Assembly: GCF_000783395.1 (NCBI RefSeq)
Contig: NZ_JSFK01000015.1
Span: forward strand, 62,001 to 126,000
Reading direction: 5' to 3'
Source of the DNA: Pseudomonas chlororaphis
Lineage (GTDB): Bacteria; Pseudomonadota; Gammaproteobacteria; Pseudomonadales; Pseudomonadaceae
Length of the DNA stretch: 64,000 bases
Part shown: positions 7,154-15,444 of the stretch, in pieces
Position numbering within the stretch: the stretch's first letter is position 1
Layout: every line of letters starts with the position of its first letter
The notes under the pieces: generated by a model
What the model saw: only the letters and a program-made list of their open reading frames with translations
The model's database searches: none
What the model was told of the DNA's origin: nothing
Position numbers and translations under genes: made by a program

Positions 7154-8503
7154 CTATTGATAGTCGGCGAGAGGATAGTCCCTGCACAACGTTTCGACCT
7201 CTGAGCGAAACTGCGCGAGGAGCAGGGGTTCCAGGGTGTAATCCTGTTCCCCGAGTGGCGCCACCGTATTCAGAATCCGCACGATCAAATCGACGATCTG
7301 GCGGCTGCCGTGGACATCGACCCGGCGTTGCGCCAGCGCAGCGGTGCCGATACGCAGCCCGCTGGTGACAAGTGCCGAACGGGGATCGTCGGGTACGCGA
7401 TGTTTGTTGACGATGATCCCGCAGTGTCCCAGCGCCGCCTCGGCGATAGCGCCCGTGATGCCACCCCGCAAGCGAACCAGCACCGTGTGGTTTTCACTGC
7501 AGCCGCCGACCACCTCATAATCCTTGGCCTGAAACGCTTTGGCCATTTCATCCGCCGTACTGCGGATCTGCGCCATGCAGGCATCGAATGCTGCGGACAT
7601 TGCGTAACCCAGCGCGGCAGTCTTCGCAGCGATCATGTTGGCGGCCGGCGCGCCCTGCATTCGCGGGTAAACGGCTTGATCAAGCAGGCGACTGAAGGTG
7701 GTCCGCAAACCGGGAATCTTGGTGTTCGCATCAGCACCGCTGAGAATCACGCCACCGCGAGGCCCGGCGAGTTGCTTGTGCGTGCAGGTGACGGTGATGT
7801 GGGCGGTATCGATCGGACTTGGGTGTCGACCGGTGGCGACCAGCCCGGCGATATGCGAAATGTCGGCGAGCAGGATGGCCCCGGCTTCATCGGCAATTTC
7901 ACGAAACCGCTTGAAGTCCACGACGCGCGAATAGGCGGTGGCGCCGCAGAGGATGACGCGTGGGCGATGGGCGAGTGCCAGCAGGCGTACCTTGTCGTAA
8001 TCGATAAGGCCGTCCGATGTCGTGCCGTACTGGATCGCCTTGTAGTAGGCGCCGGAAAACGCGGCGAGGCTGCCATGCGTCAGATGACCGCCGTGTTCCA
8101 CCGCCATGCCCAACAAGGTATCGCCGGGCTCAAGCAGGGACGTGAGCACCTGGTAAATGGCGTTCGACGCTGAGTGTGGCTGCACGTTGGCGTATTGCGC
8201 GCCGAACAGTTGCCGCGCCCGGCGGATGGCCAGCGATTCGACCAGCTCGACATTCTCGCACCCAGCGCTGTGACGCTTGCCGGACATGCCTTCGGCGGTC
8301 ACGTTGACCAGTACTGAGGCAGATGCCACCAAGGTTCGCGGCTGCACTGCGCAGGATGAAGAGACTAATGAAAGCGTTTGCTGTTGACGCGTGACTTCAG
8401 CGTCGAGAATGGCCGCCAGTTCAGCGTCTTCTGCGCGGAGATCTGCCAGACCGCGTCGCAGCAAGTCAGCCTGGTTCTTTAGCGGTTCAGTAATGACTGC
8501 CAT
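7154..8503 (-). CDS. SHMT-like PLP-dependent enzyme with altered active site
   Basis: A 449-residue fold-type I PLP enzyme clearly related to serine hydroxymethyltransferase. It keeps QLFGAQYANVQPHSASNAIY, AVEHGGHLTHGS and the PLP lysine in TCTHKQLAGPRGG (Lys243). Two blocks that define true SHMT are changed. The LIASEN segment reads LVSSSC, so the catalytic Glu is Ser50, and GKRYYGG reads GKRHSAG, losing both Tyr residues. It also carries an N-terminal extension of roughly 15-30 residues. It is therefore probably not the folate-dependent housekeeping GlyA but a paralogue with another aldol, transaldol or racemase activity. No folate genes are adjacent. Two CTGTACAG palindromes upstream may be its operator. 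Confidence 0.7.
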   Translation of the reverse strand: MAVITEPLKNQADLLRRGLADLRAEDAELAAILDAEVTRQQQTLSLVSSSCAVQPRTLVASASVLVNVTAEGMSGKRHSAGCENVELVESLAIRRARQLFGAQYANVQPHSASNAIYQVLTSLLEPGDTLLGMAVEHGGHLTHGSLAAFSGAYYKAIQYGTTSDGLIDYDKVRLLALAHRPRVILCGATAYSRVVDFKRFREIADEAGAILLADISHIAGLVATGRHPSPIDTAHITVTCTHKQLAGPRGGVILSGADANTKIPGLRTTFSRLLDQAVYPRMQGAPAANMIAAKTAALGYAMSAAFDACMAQIRSTADEMAKAFQAKDYEVVGGCSENHTVLVRLRGGITGAIAEAALGHCGIIVNKHRVPDDPRSALVTSGLRIGTAALAQRRVDVHGSRQIVDLIVRILNTVAPLGEQDYTLEPLLLAQFRSEVETLCRDYPLADYQ

Positions 8504-8558
8504 TGCTTGATTCCTTCCCTGGTTTTGCGTGATTTGCGCATGTCCTTGCTTGCCAGAT

Positions 8559-8615
8559 CTGTACAGGCGAATCCGTGTTTTGACCGCTGTGCGCGCAAAA
8601 CTAAACCCTGTACAG
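8559..8615. promoter_or_regulatory. Paired CTGTACAG palindromes, candidate MocR/GntR-type operator
   Basis: CTGTACAGG occurs at 8559-8567 and again at 8608-8616, with centres 49 bases apart, on the upstream side of the minus-strand SHMT-like gene. Paired short palindromes like these are typical of GntR/MocR-type regulators of PLP and amino-acid genes, though no such regulator is in the window. Confidence 0.4.
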
Positions 8616-8943
8616 GCCCCCGTTTTTTCGTTCTCTCACTTTCGAGAATGCGACGCCGGATTGACGCATCATAAATTTTTCAGTGAGGAACGCCACAGAA
8701 TTAATCAAAAAATTGAACATTCTTCAAAGAAAATGATTCTTTTTGTGGTCGCGTCGGGTGTAAAACAGGCATTGTGCGGGGCCGATTTTCAGGCCTCGGG
8801 TGGAAGTCGACAGGAACTGACGGGGCAGTACGGAGGCTGAAATGGCCCCGCATGTTGGCGGAAGCAGCCTGTGAAAGCTGACTTTTTATACCGAACCCAG
8901 GGAGGGAGAATGCTATGATCCTGCGCGGCACTGACAGGGATAT

Positions 8944-9012
8944 AACTGCAATTTCCTACCTCACTTGTGTATGTCCGGAATGATCATTCGGGATGTGACA
9001 TTGATTGCAGTT
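8944..9012. promoter_or_regulatory. Nested inverted repeats before XRE regulator
   Basis: AACTGCAAT (8944-8952) is mirrored by ATTGCAGTT (9004-9012), and a 12-base palindrome GAATGATCATTC (8978-8989) lies between them. The right arm ends 4 bases before the regulator ATG, so occupancy could block its own expression. An autoregulatory operator is the simplest reading. Confidence 0.4.
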
Positions 9013-9016
9013 AAAA

Positions 9017-9640
9017 ATGGATGATAAGCATGTGATGCACAGAAGAGAAAGATCGGAGAATCTGAAGAACAACATCAAATACCTGATAAAGAGTCGCGGG
9101 GAGACGCAGTTGTCCTTGTGTCACTCCAGTGGTTTGACCCGAACGACCATCTACAACATCCTTGAAGGCAAGGTGGTCAATGTCCAGCAGTCCACTGTGC
9201 GCAAGATTTCTGATTTCTTCGGGGTGTCTTACGAAGAAATAGAGACGATTGATTTTGAAGAAAAGGAAATCATCGAAAGCAGTATTTCGCCACAGGGGAA
9301 TATGAATCCGGCGGCGGTGCCTGTCATCAAGGAAAGTATGCTGCTGCAAAGTCTGGATAAAAGAATTGGTGAGTTGGCCACTATTTATCCACTGACTTAC
9401 TATTTTGGCGCGTCCTTTAACCTGATTGGCGTGCTTCTGGAAAACGAAATCAGCGGCATGAATGAACCCGGCGATCTGTTGATCGTGCAGAAAGGAGCAT
9501 CGACCAGCGACAGGGAAAAGCTGGTGTATGACAAAATCACAGCGAAGTTATCTATAAGCCATGAAGGCAGCTTTGATACGGATCGTGTATGCGTAATCGG
9601 AGATGTAATCGAGGAACGATTTAATGGATTGCAGTGTTGA
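9017..9640 (+). CDS. XRE-family transcriptional regulator
   Basis: A 207-residue protein with an N-terminal helix-turn-helix of the Cro/CI (XRE) type at about residues 15-65, seen in TQLSLCHSSGLTRTTIYNILEG and the following STVRKISDFFGVS. The C-terminal part (about 120-207) contains NEPGDLLIVQKGA, reminiscent of the beta-rich fold behind many phage-type repressors, but no Ser-Lys protease pair is evident. I chose the ATG at 9017; an in-frame TTG at 9005 is possible. Codon use is clearly more AT-rich than the surroundings. It overlaps the transporter gene by 17 bases, so the two form a unit, probably acquired together. Confidence 0.75.
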   Translation: MDDKHVMHRRERSENLKNNIKYLIKSRGETQLSLCHSSGLTRTTIYNILEGKVVNVQQSTVRKISDFFGVSYEEIETIDFEEKEIIESSISPQGNMNPAAVPVIKESMLLQSLDKRIGELATIYPLTYYFGASFNLIGVLLENEISGMNEPGDLLIVQKGASTSDREKLVYDKITAKLSISHEGSFDTDRVCVIGDVIEERFNGLQC

Positions 9641-10502
9641 GCTGGAAAACAGCAAGTACAAGTTGCTGGGATTCGAAAATGGAAAAAGCCTGGCCGTCAT
9701 CATGGTTATCGCGACAGGCAAAATAATTAAAATAAAGCTAAGTGAAGTGTTGAATAGTGAGATTATGGATAATCTGAATAAAATCGAAGTAAAAAACCTC
9801 TACAAGAAGTTTTACTCCCAAGGCGGAGCACTCACCGCTTACGAAATAAATGACCGTCATGAGAGCTCCTGGATGATCTACATCATCCTGAACCTGATGT
9901 TGTTCACGCTTTACATTTTTACCAGTATTGCAGCGACAAAACCGATCTACCTCGAGTATTTCGATATTGTCGTAACGCCGGGCACCTTCCTCTATCCGCT
10001 GACATTCCTGATCGTCGACTTGCTCAACGAAACGTTTGGCCTGAGGCTCGCGCGAAAAGCGATCCTGTTCGCGTTCATCAGCAACGCCGCGATAATCATT
10101 CTGCTGGCCATTACGACCCATCTTCCGGGGCTGCCGGGCTGGAAACTCGATGGGGCTTATAATGATGTTATCAGTCAGTTGTCAGCAGTTCTGGTAGCGT
10201 CTTCTATATCGTTTCTGGTTTCCGAAAACATAAACTCGTACCTGTTGTGCAAGATTAAAGAACTCACAAATTCCAGGTTTCTGTTTTTGCGAGTGTTTTT
10301 AAGCACATTGTTTGCCGTGATCATCGACAGTTTTCTTTTCTGCTACATCGCTTTCTACGGGACGATGGAAAATAGCGCGATACTGGGCATGATCTACGTT
10401 CAGATCGCAATCAAGGTAGGTTTTGCCTTCTTTAATATCTTGCCGGCCTACGGCGCAAGATCATTGTTCAAGAAGTACCTGACGGGTGCGCAGACGCAAT
10501 AA
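9624..10502 (+). CDS. VUT-family transporter (queuosine precursor type) with N-terminal extension
   Basis: A 292-residue membrane protein. The C-terminal about 210 residues match the VUT/YhhQ family, with the hallmark FLYPLTFLIVDLLNETFG and several hydrophobic segments (about six). Characterised members import queuosine precursors such as preQ0, preQ1 or queuine. The first about 80 residues are hydrophilic and not part of the usual family; they precede the first membrane segment (WMIYIILNLMLFTLYIF). It is co-translated with the XRE regulator and convergent with queC, so context agrees with a deazaguanine role. The gene is AT-rich relative to its neighbours. Confidence 0.75.
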   Translation: MDCSVELENSKYKLLGFENGKSLAVIMVIATGKIIKIKLSEVLNSEIMDNLNKIEVKNLYKKFYSQGGALTAYEINDRHESSWMIYIILNLMLFTLYIFTSIAATKPIYLEYFDIVVTPGTFLYPLTFLIVDLLNETFGLRLARKAILFAFISNAAIIILLAITTHLPGLPGWKLDGAYNDVISQLSAVLVASSISFLVSENINSYLLCKIKELTNSRFLFLRVFLSTLFAVIIDSFLFCYIAFYGTMENSAILGMIYVQIAIKVGFAFFNILPAYGARSLFKKYLTGAQTQ

Positions 10503-10512
10503 AGAGAGGAGA

Positions 10513-10553
10513 GCGCTCACTCGGCATGCTTGAGTGAGCGCTTCTTGTTGCGG
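10513..10553. terminator. Terminator between VUT gene and queC
   Basis: Perfect 11-base arms (10513-10523 and 10533-10543) with a 9-base loop lie in the 53-base gap between convergent genes. The T tract is weak on both strands, so efficiency is uncertain. Confidence 0.65.
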
Positions 10554-10555
10554 TT

Positions 10556-11254
10556 TTACTTTAAGCCAAGTTTGTCTTTCAAGCTTTGAGTGACCTGAAC
10601 TTTATTATTCAGGAACTCATTCAAGCCTTTTGCGCGAAGATTGCAGGCATCACAATCGGAACATCCAGTGCCCTTGATGCCGTTGTAGCAAGTCAGTGTT
10701 TCTTCGCGAACCAGATCCAGTTGATGGTGGTAATCAGCCAAGGCCCAGGTTTCTGCCTTGTTAAGCCACATCAATGGCGTCTCCAGTTGCAGCTTGTAAT
10801 CCATGCCTGATTCAAGGGCTTTATTCAACGCCTTGACGAATTCATCCCGGCAATCGGGATAGCCCGAGAAGTCGGTTTCACAAACACCGGTAATGACCGT
10901 TTTCGCCTGGACTTGATAGGCATAGATAGAAGCCAGGGTCAGAAACAGAATGTTCCGCCCCGGAACAAAGGTGCTTGGCAGGCTCTCGCCGGAACTGTTC
11001 ACGGTCGGAACCGGAATGTTGTCGCGGGTCAGGCTGCTGATGGCCAGTTCGTTGAGCAAGGACACATCCAGCGTTTTATGCACGGTCACACCGAGCTTTT
11101 TCGACAGCTGCTGCGCCACTTCAATTTCAGCGTGATGACGCTGACCATAGTCGAACGTAATGCAGTGGACTTCATCGTAGTGGGTCAGTGCATGGATCAG
11201 GCAAGTCGTAGAGTCCTGGCCACCACTAAAAACGATAACTGCCTTGTTGCTCAT
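10556..11254 (-). CDS. queC: 7-cyano-7-deazaguanine synthase
   Basis: QueC uses ATP and ammonia to convert 7-carboxy-7-deazaguanine to preQ0 in queuosine biosynthesis. The 232-residue protein has the PP-loop SGGQDSTT near the N-terminus, the family block [17 protein letters not shown], and the C-terminal zinc site [16 protein letters not shown]. In Pseudomonas the housekeeping queC normally follows tol-pal and queE. Here it stands alone beside a VUT transporter, so it is either a second copy or a relocated one. No other que gene is nearby. Confidence 0.92.
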   Translation of the reverse strand: MSNKAVIVFSGGQDSTTCLIHALTHYDEVHCITFDYGQRHHAEIEVAQQLSKKLGVTVHKTLDVSLLNELAISSLTRDNIPVPTVNSSGESLPSTFVPGRNILFLTLASIYAYQVQAKTVITGVCETDFSGYPDCRDEFVKALNKALESGMDYKLQLETPLMWLNKAETWALADYHHQLDLVREETLTCYNGIKGTGCSDCDACNLRAKGLNEFLNNKVQVTQSLKDKLGLK

Positions 11255-11411
11255 AAGTCTGCTTCCTGCATTAAACGGGTAGTTTTAAAGGTCGCAAGGG
11301 TAACTCGAAATGACGCTCGATATAAGTGCACCGGAAGTTGCGCCTGCAGGCCGCAGGTCGCTTTGCGGCTAATCGCGGTATCCTGTGCGCTCTGATTACG
11401 GACGCTTTTCC

Positions 11412-11825
11412 ATGCTGGTGATTTCCAACAACGTGCATCTGCCGGATGCCGAGATCGAACTGACCGCCATCCGCGCGCAAGGCGCCGGTGGGCAGAACGT
11501 CAACAAGGTCTCCAGCGCCATGCACTTGCGCTTCGACATTCCGGCCTCGTCCTTGCCGGAGTTCTACAAGGAGCGGCTGCTGGCGCTGCGCGACAGTCGC
11601 ATCACCAGCGACGGCGTGTTGATCATCAAGGCGCAGCAATATCGCACGCAGGAAGCCAACCGCGCCGATGCGCTGGAGCGTCTGGTCGAGCTGATCCTCA
11701 GCGCGACCAAAGTCGAAAAGAAACGCCGCCCGACCAAGCCGACCCTCGGTTCAAAGAAGCGCCGGCTCGAATCGAAAACCAAGCGCGGCAGTATCAAGGC
11801 CGGGCGCGGCAAGGTGGATTTCTAG
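11412..11825 (+). CDS. arfB: Alternative ribosome-rescue factor ArfB (YaeJ)
   Basis: A 137-residue release-factor-like hydrolase that rescues ribosomes stalled on mRNA without a stop codon. It has the peptidyl-tRNA hydrolysis motif GGQ within [16 protein letters not shown] and a highly basic C-terminal tail ([16 protein letters not shown] onward) that enters the empty mRNA channel. The ATG at 11412 begins [11 protein letters not shown], matching the family; an upstream in-frame start at 11385 adds nine unlikely residues. The stop overlaps the convergent MFS gene by 4 bases. Confidence 0.92.
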   Translation: MLVISNNVHLPDAEIELTAIRAQGAGGQNVNKVSSAMHLRFDIPASSLPEFYKERLLALRDSRITSDGVLIIKAQQYRTQEANRADALERLVELILSATKVEKKRRPTKPTLGSKKRRLESKTKRGSIKAGRGKVDF

Positions 11826-13021
11826 TCTTCGCGGTATTTCGCGGTGTGCTTGTAGAGATACACGCTCAGTGCCAAGCCGCTTAGCGAGGCGAGGGCGGCA
11901 AACAGGAAAATCGAGGCAAAACCGAATCCCGCCGCAATCGCCCCGGCCAATGGCCCGGTGATCCCCAGCGACAAATCGATGAACAGCGAATAAGCCCCAA
12001 CGGCTGCGCCGCGACTGGAGGCCGGTACCAGATTCACCGCTTCCACACCCAACGCCGGGAACACCAGCGAGAAACCAAACCCGCTCAACGCCGCACCGGC
12101 CAGCGCCCAATGTGCGTCCGGCGCCAGCCACAACAGCAGCAGACCAAGGGTTTCCACCGACAGGCAGGCAATCGCCACGCGAAAGCCGCCGAGGCGGTTG
12201 ATCAGGTTGCCGAACAGCAGGCGCGCGCCGATGAAGCTGGCGCCGAACAGGCTCAGGCACAGTACGGCGTTGTCCCAATGCTGAGTCGCGTAATACAGGG
12301 TGATGAAGGTGGCGATGGTGCCGAAGCCGATCGAGCCCAGCGCCAGACCGCAACCGTGGGGAAACACTTTGCCGAGCACATGCATGAACGGCAGACGTTC
12401 GCCGGCGACAATCGGTGCCGGGGTTTTTGGCCAGGCGAGCAACAGGCCCAGGGCGGCGAGCAAGATGATGCTGACGCCCATGCTCCACAATCCCAACTGG
12501 CCGACCAGCCACACGCCGAACGGTGCGCCGATCGCCAGTGCGCCATAACTGGCGATGCCATTCCAGGAAATCACCTTGGCGGTGTTTGCTGCGCCGACGC
12601 GGCCAATCCCCCAGCCAATCGAACCGGAACCGACAAGGCTTTCCGCGCTGCCCAGTACCAGACGGCCGATCAACAGACTGATCAAACTGAGCATCGGCAT
12701 GCTTGGTGTCCACGCCGAAATCAGCATGAACACACCGCTCAAGCCACACCCGGCGAGGCCAATCATCACCGCGCGTTTGCTGCCCTGGTTGTCGATGATC
12801 TTGCCGGCGTACGGGCGGCTGAGCAGGGTGGCGAGGTATTGCACGCTGATCACCAGGCCGGCGATCACCGCGCCAAAGCCCAGGTCACTGTGGACATAGC
12901 CCGGCAACACCGCGAGCGGAATGCCGATGTTCAGATAGCCGATAAAGGTGAATAGGACGATGGAAACGACTTGCAGCGTAACCGCCAGGGGGCGCTGGGG
13001 TTCTGGCATAGAGGACGACAT
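11822..13021 (-). CDS. MFS transporter of the YfcJ/YhhS type
   Basis: A 399-residue major facilitator protein with about 12 hydrophobic segments. The family A-motif-like loop [20 protein letters not shown] follows segment 2. [20 protein letters not shown] at the N-terminus and [16 protein letters not shown] resemble the UPF0226 (YhhS/YfcJ) group of presumed exporters. The substrate is unknown. It is convergent with arfB and shares 4 bases with its end. Confidence 0.8.
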   Translation of the reverse strand: MSSSMPEPQRPLAVTLQVVSIVLFTFIGYLNIGIPLAVLPGYVHSDLGFGAVIAGLVISVQYLATLLSRPYAGKIIDNQGSKRAVMIGLAGCGLSGVFMLISAWTPSMPMLSLISLLIGRLVLGSAESLVGSGSIGWGIGRVGAANTAKVISWNGIASYGALAIGAPFGVWLVGQLGLWSMGVSIILLAALGLLLAWPKTPAPIVAGERLPFMHVLGKVFPHGCGLALGSIGFGTIATFITLYYATQHWDNAVLCLSLFGASFIGARLLFGNLINRLGGFRVAIACLSVETLGLLLLWLAPDAHWALAGAALSGFGFSLVFPALGVEAVNLVPASSRGAAVGAYSLFIDLSLGITGPLAGAIAAGFGFASIFLFAALASLSGLALSVYLYKHTAKYRED

Positions 13022-13123
13022 GGGTAACGATCCACGGGAGCGGCAGATTAGATAGGCTGCTTATGATACCGACGTGGACGGATCTGGGGCGGGAAAAGTA
13101 AAACTATTTGCCGGGTGGGCGCT

Positions 13124-13306
13124 TCAGGACTTGGCCGGGGCAACCAGTTGTGTGGTGACCAGCGCCGCCAGGGCATTTTCTTCGCTGCCGAAACGGGCGA
13201 GCAGGGCGGCTTGTTTCTCGGGCGAGAGACGGTTCCAGATGTCGATCATTTTCTCGGTGGCGCCGATCAGTACGGCAGCTTGGCTTTCGGAGAATTCGTC
13301 GGTCAT
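13124..13306 (-). CDS. Small hypothetical protein, 60 residues
   Basis: A soluble, helical 60-residue protein beginning MTDEFSESQAAVLIGATEKM and containing IWNRLSPEKQAALLARFGSEENALAAL. I do not recognise a family. The ATG at 13306 was chosen because the longer frame back to 13408 would run through a hairpin and has Arg-rich, unlikely sequence. It is downstream of another small minus-strand gene (13377-13508), separated by a stem-loop. Confidence 0.55.
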   Translation of the reverse strand: MTDEFSESQAAVLIGATEKMIDIWNRLSPEKQAALLARFGSEENALAALVTTQLVAPAKS

Positions 13307-13327
13307 GGCGGGCTCGGGGTTCAGGCA

Positions 13328-13359
13328 GTGTGGAAAGCGCATGTTAGCGCTTTCCACAC
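13328..13359. repeat. Stem-loop between two small minus-strand genes
   Basis: Perfect 13-base arms (13328-13340 and 13347-13359) with a 6-base loop. No T tract follows on the minus strand, so it is more likely a processing or partial-termination structure than a strong terminator. Confidence 0.6.
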
Positions 13360-13376
13360 GGTCTGTACGACGGGTC

Positions 13377-13508
13377 TTACTCTTCGTTGTCGGCCGGGCG
13401 GCTCTCAACGGCTTCTTTCGGCTCGGGCTGTTGGGCGCCGGCTTGCTGCGTGGTCGTCTGCTCAGGTACGTGCAGGCTTGGGAAGGGGAGATTAGGAATC
13501 TCGTGCAT
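13377..13508 (-). CDS. Small Pro/Gln-rich hypothetical protein, 43 residues
   Basis: The 43-residue product begins MHEIPNLPFPSLHVPEQ and ends with an acidic PADNEE tail; it is rich in Pro, Gln and Glu and looks disordered. A clear ribosome site, AGGAGCGCAACC, precedes the ATG. A stem-loop and a second small gene follow on the same strand. No family recognised. Confidence 0.5.
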   Translation of the reverse strand: MHEIPNLPFPSLHVPEQTTTQQAGAQQPEPKEAVESRPADNEE

Positions 13509-13658
13509 GGTTGCGCTCCTCGCTAAGTCTGTTGATAGATCTGGTAGATCCGCGCTTCTTGAAAGCCTGCGCAGGATACAGCAGGAAAAATGACAATCAG
13601 ACTTTTAATTCAAATTAATGCGACAGATGGCCGCAGGGGGGCGCAAAGCTGTGGTGAT

Positions 13659-13769
13659 TGATCGTTGCCACGCTCTGCGCGGGAACGCCTCAATGGACGC
13701 TCTGCGTCCGCTGTTGGGACGCAGAGCGTCCCGGGCTGCATTCCCACGCGGAGCGTGGGAACGAGCAAT
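13659..13769. repeat. Long palindromic intergenic repeat, copy 1
   Basis: A compound inverted repeat with outer arms built on CCACGCTCTGCG and CGCGGAGCGTGG and an inner stem built on GGACGCTCTGCGTCC and GGACGCAGAGCGTCC. Its reverse complement aligns along its whole length with the repeat at 18186-18295. It abuts the phhC stop codon, 9 bases away. Confidence 0.85.
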
Positions 13770-13777
13770 GGGAGGGA

Positions 13778-14971
13778 TTATTTGCAGACGCTGGCGATGG
13801 CTTCGGCGAGCAATGCGAGGCGCGTGGCGTCGATACCGGCGACGTTCGCCCGGCCGGAGCTGACCATGTACACGCTGTGGTGCTCGCGCAGTTGTTTCAC
13901 TTGCTCCGGCGACAGCCCAGTGTAAGAGAACATCCCGCGCTGCACGCCAATATGTGCAAAACGCTCACGCAAACCGTGCGGTTCCAGCGCTTCAACCAGG
14001 CCGCTGCGCAGTTGCGCAATACGCAGGCGCATGGCTTCGACTTCATCGGCCCAACGGGCTTTCAGTTCTGGATCGGCGAGGATGGTTGCGACCACTGCCG
14101 CGCCGTGATCCGGCGGTGTCGACCACAGGTTGCGGGCGATGTTGGCCAGTTGGCTGCGGATGTCGATGAGCTTGTCGGCGGTCTTTGCGCAGACGATCAG
14201 CGCACCGGTGCGGTCGCGGTACAGGCCGAAGTTCTTCGAGCAGGAACTGGTGATCAGCAACTCTGGCACTTCAGCCGCGAACAGCCGGGTCGACCATGCA
14301 TCCTGCTCCAACCCATCGCCAAAGCCCTGGTAGGCAAAGTCGATCAGCGGCAGCAGATTGCGCGCGCGCACCACATCGAGCACGCGCTGCCAGTCGTCAT
14401 GGCTCAAGTCAAAACCGGTCGGGTTGTGGCAGCACGCGTGCAGCAGCACCACATCACCTTTCGGCACTTCATTGAGCACGGCCAGCATGGCTTCGACGTC
14501 GAGGCGGTTGTCACTGCCCACATAAGGGTAGTGACTGACCTTGACCCCGGCCGCGGCGAAAATGGTTTCGTGGATCGGCCAGGTCGGGTTGCTCAGCCAC
14601 ACGCCCTTGCCCGGCAGGCATTGGGCGATGAAGTCGGCCGCCAGACGCAGGGCACCGGTGCCGCCCGGAGTCTGGGTGGCGCCGGCGCGCTGGTCGGCGA
14701 TCAACTTGGAGTCGGCGCCGAGCACCAGCTCATTGATGACTTTGCCGAACAACGGATTACCGTGACCACCGATGTAGGTCTTGGTGTCCTGGCTTTCGAC
14801 CAGCCGCGCTTCGGCGATTTTCACCGCTTCCGGGATCGGTGTCAGGCCCTGAGCGTCCTTGTAGACGCCAACGCCCAAGTCGAATTTGCGCGGATTGCTG
14901 TCCTGCGCATACGCCTCCATCAAGCCGAGGATCGGGTCGCCGGGTACCCGGCCGATGGCGTCGAAGTGCAT
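13778..14971 (-). CDS. phhC: Aromatic amino-acid aminotransferase
   Basis: A 397-residue fold-type I PLP aminotransferase of the aspartate/tyrosine group. It moves the amino group of tyrosine or phenylalanine to 2-oxoglutarate as the third step of the Phh pathway. Visible family motifs are the N-terminal DPILGLMEAY, the Asn of CCHNPTGFDL, the DFAYQGFGDGL loop, and the PLP lysine in SSCSKNFGLYRDRTG. It is the last gene of phhA-phhB-phhC; its ATG overlaps the phhB stop by one base (TAATG), which indicates translational coupling. A long palindromic repeat follows the stop. Confidence 0.9.
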   Translation of the reverse strand: MHFDAIGRVPGDPILGLMEAYAQDSNPRKFDLGVGVYKDAQGLTPIPEAVKIAEARLVESQDTKTYIGGHGNPLFGKVINELVLGADSKLIADQRAGATQTPGGTGALRLAADFIAQCLPGKGVWLSNPTWPIHETIFAAAGVKVSHYPYVGSDNRLDVEAMLAVLNEVPKGDVVLLHACCHNPTGFDLSHDDWQRVLDVVRARNLLPLIDFAYQGFGDGLEQDAWSTRLFAAEVPELLITSSCSKNFGLYRDRTGALIVCAKTADKLIDIRSQLANIARNLWSTPPDHGAAVVATILADPELKARWADEVEAMRLRIAQLRSGLVEALEPHGLRERFAHIGVQRGMFSYTGLSPEQVKQLREHHSVYMVSSGRANVAGIDATRLALLAEAIASVCK

Positions 14972-15327
14972 TACTTGCGTCCTTCTGCAGTCTTGGCCAC
15001 TTCGTCAGTGCGCGCGGCCATGATGAAGTCGTTGCGGTGCAGGCCTTTGATCGAGTGGCTCCACCAGGTCACAGTGACTTTGCCCCACTCGGTCAGCAGG
15101 CCCGGGTGATGACCTTCGGCCTCGGAGATCTCGCCGACAGCGTTGGTGAAGGCCAGTGCGTGTTTGAAGTTCTTGAACAGGAAGACCTTTTCCAGCTGCA
15201 TGATGCTGTCGCGTACTTCAATGTTCCAGTCAGGGATCTGCTTGATCAGGATCGGCAGTTCTTCGTCGCTGACTTGTGGCGCATCGGCGCGGCAGGCTTC
15301 GCAGTGGGCTTGGTTCAAAGTCGACAT
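14971..15327 (-). CDS. phhB: Pterin-4a-carbinolamine dehydratase
   Basis: A 118-residue protein that dehydrates 4a-hydroxytetrahydrobiopterin formed by PhhA, so that the pterin cofactor can be recycled. The family core [24 protein letters not shown] contains the catalytic histidines. It lies 117 bases downstream of phhA and overlaps phhC by one base. In Pseudomonas PhhB is also reported to help PhhA expression. Confidence 0.93.
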
Positions 15328-15444
15328 GGTGTATTCCTGAAATCGAGTGTGTTTTTTTTATTAAAGCGTTTGAGCTGTCAATGCCGTCACGCTAAACCAA
15401 AGTGGCGGCGACTGACAGGCTCAATTGTCAGCAAAAGTCGCGGT

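Larger units (their letters stand above)
8504..9016. other. 513-base divergent intergenic region
   Basis: The region separates the minus-strand SHMT-like gene from the plus-strand XRE regulator. It contains the two CTGTACAG palindromes (8559-8615), an AT-rich stretch (8670-8755) and an inverted-repeat array just before the regulator (8944-9012). Two ORFs of about 100 and 76 residues lie in it but lack recognisable features. No RNA gene was recognised. Confidence 0.5.

Noticed and set aside
9005..9640. Alternative TTG start of the XRE regulator at 9005
   Set aside because: It would lie inside the inverted repeat arm, and the ATG at 9017 gives a sensible N-terminus.
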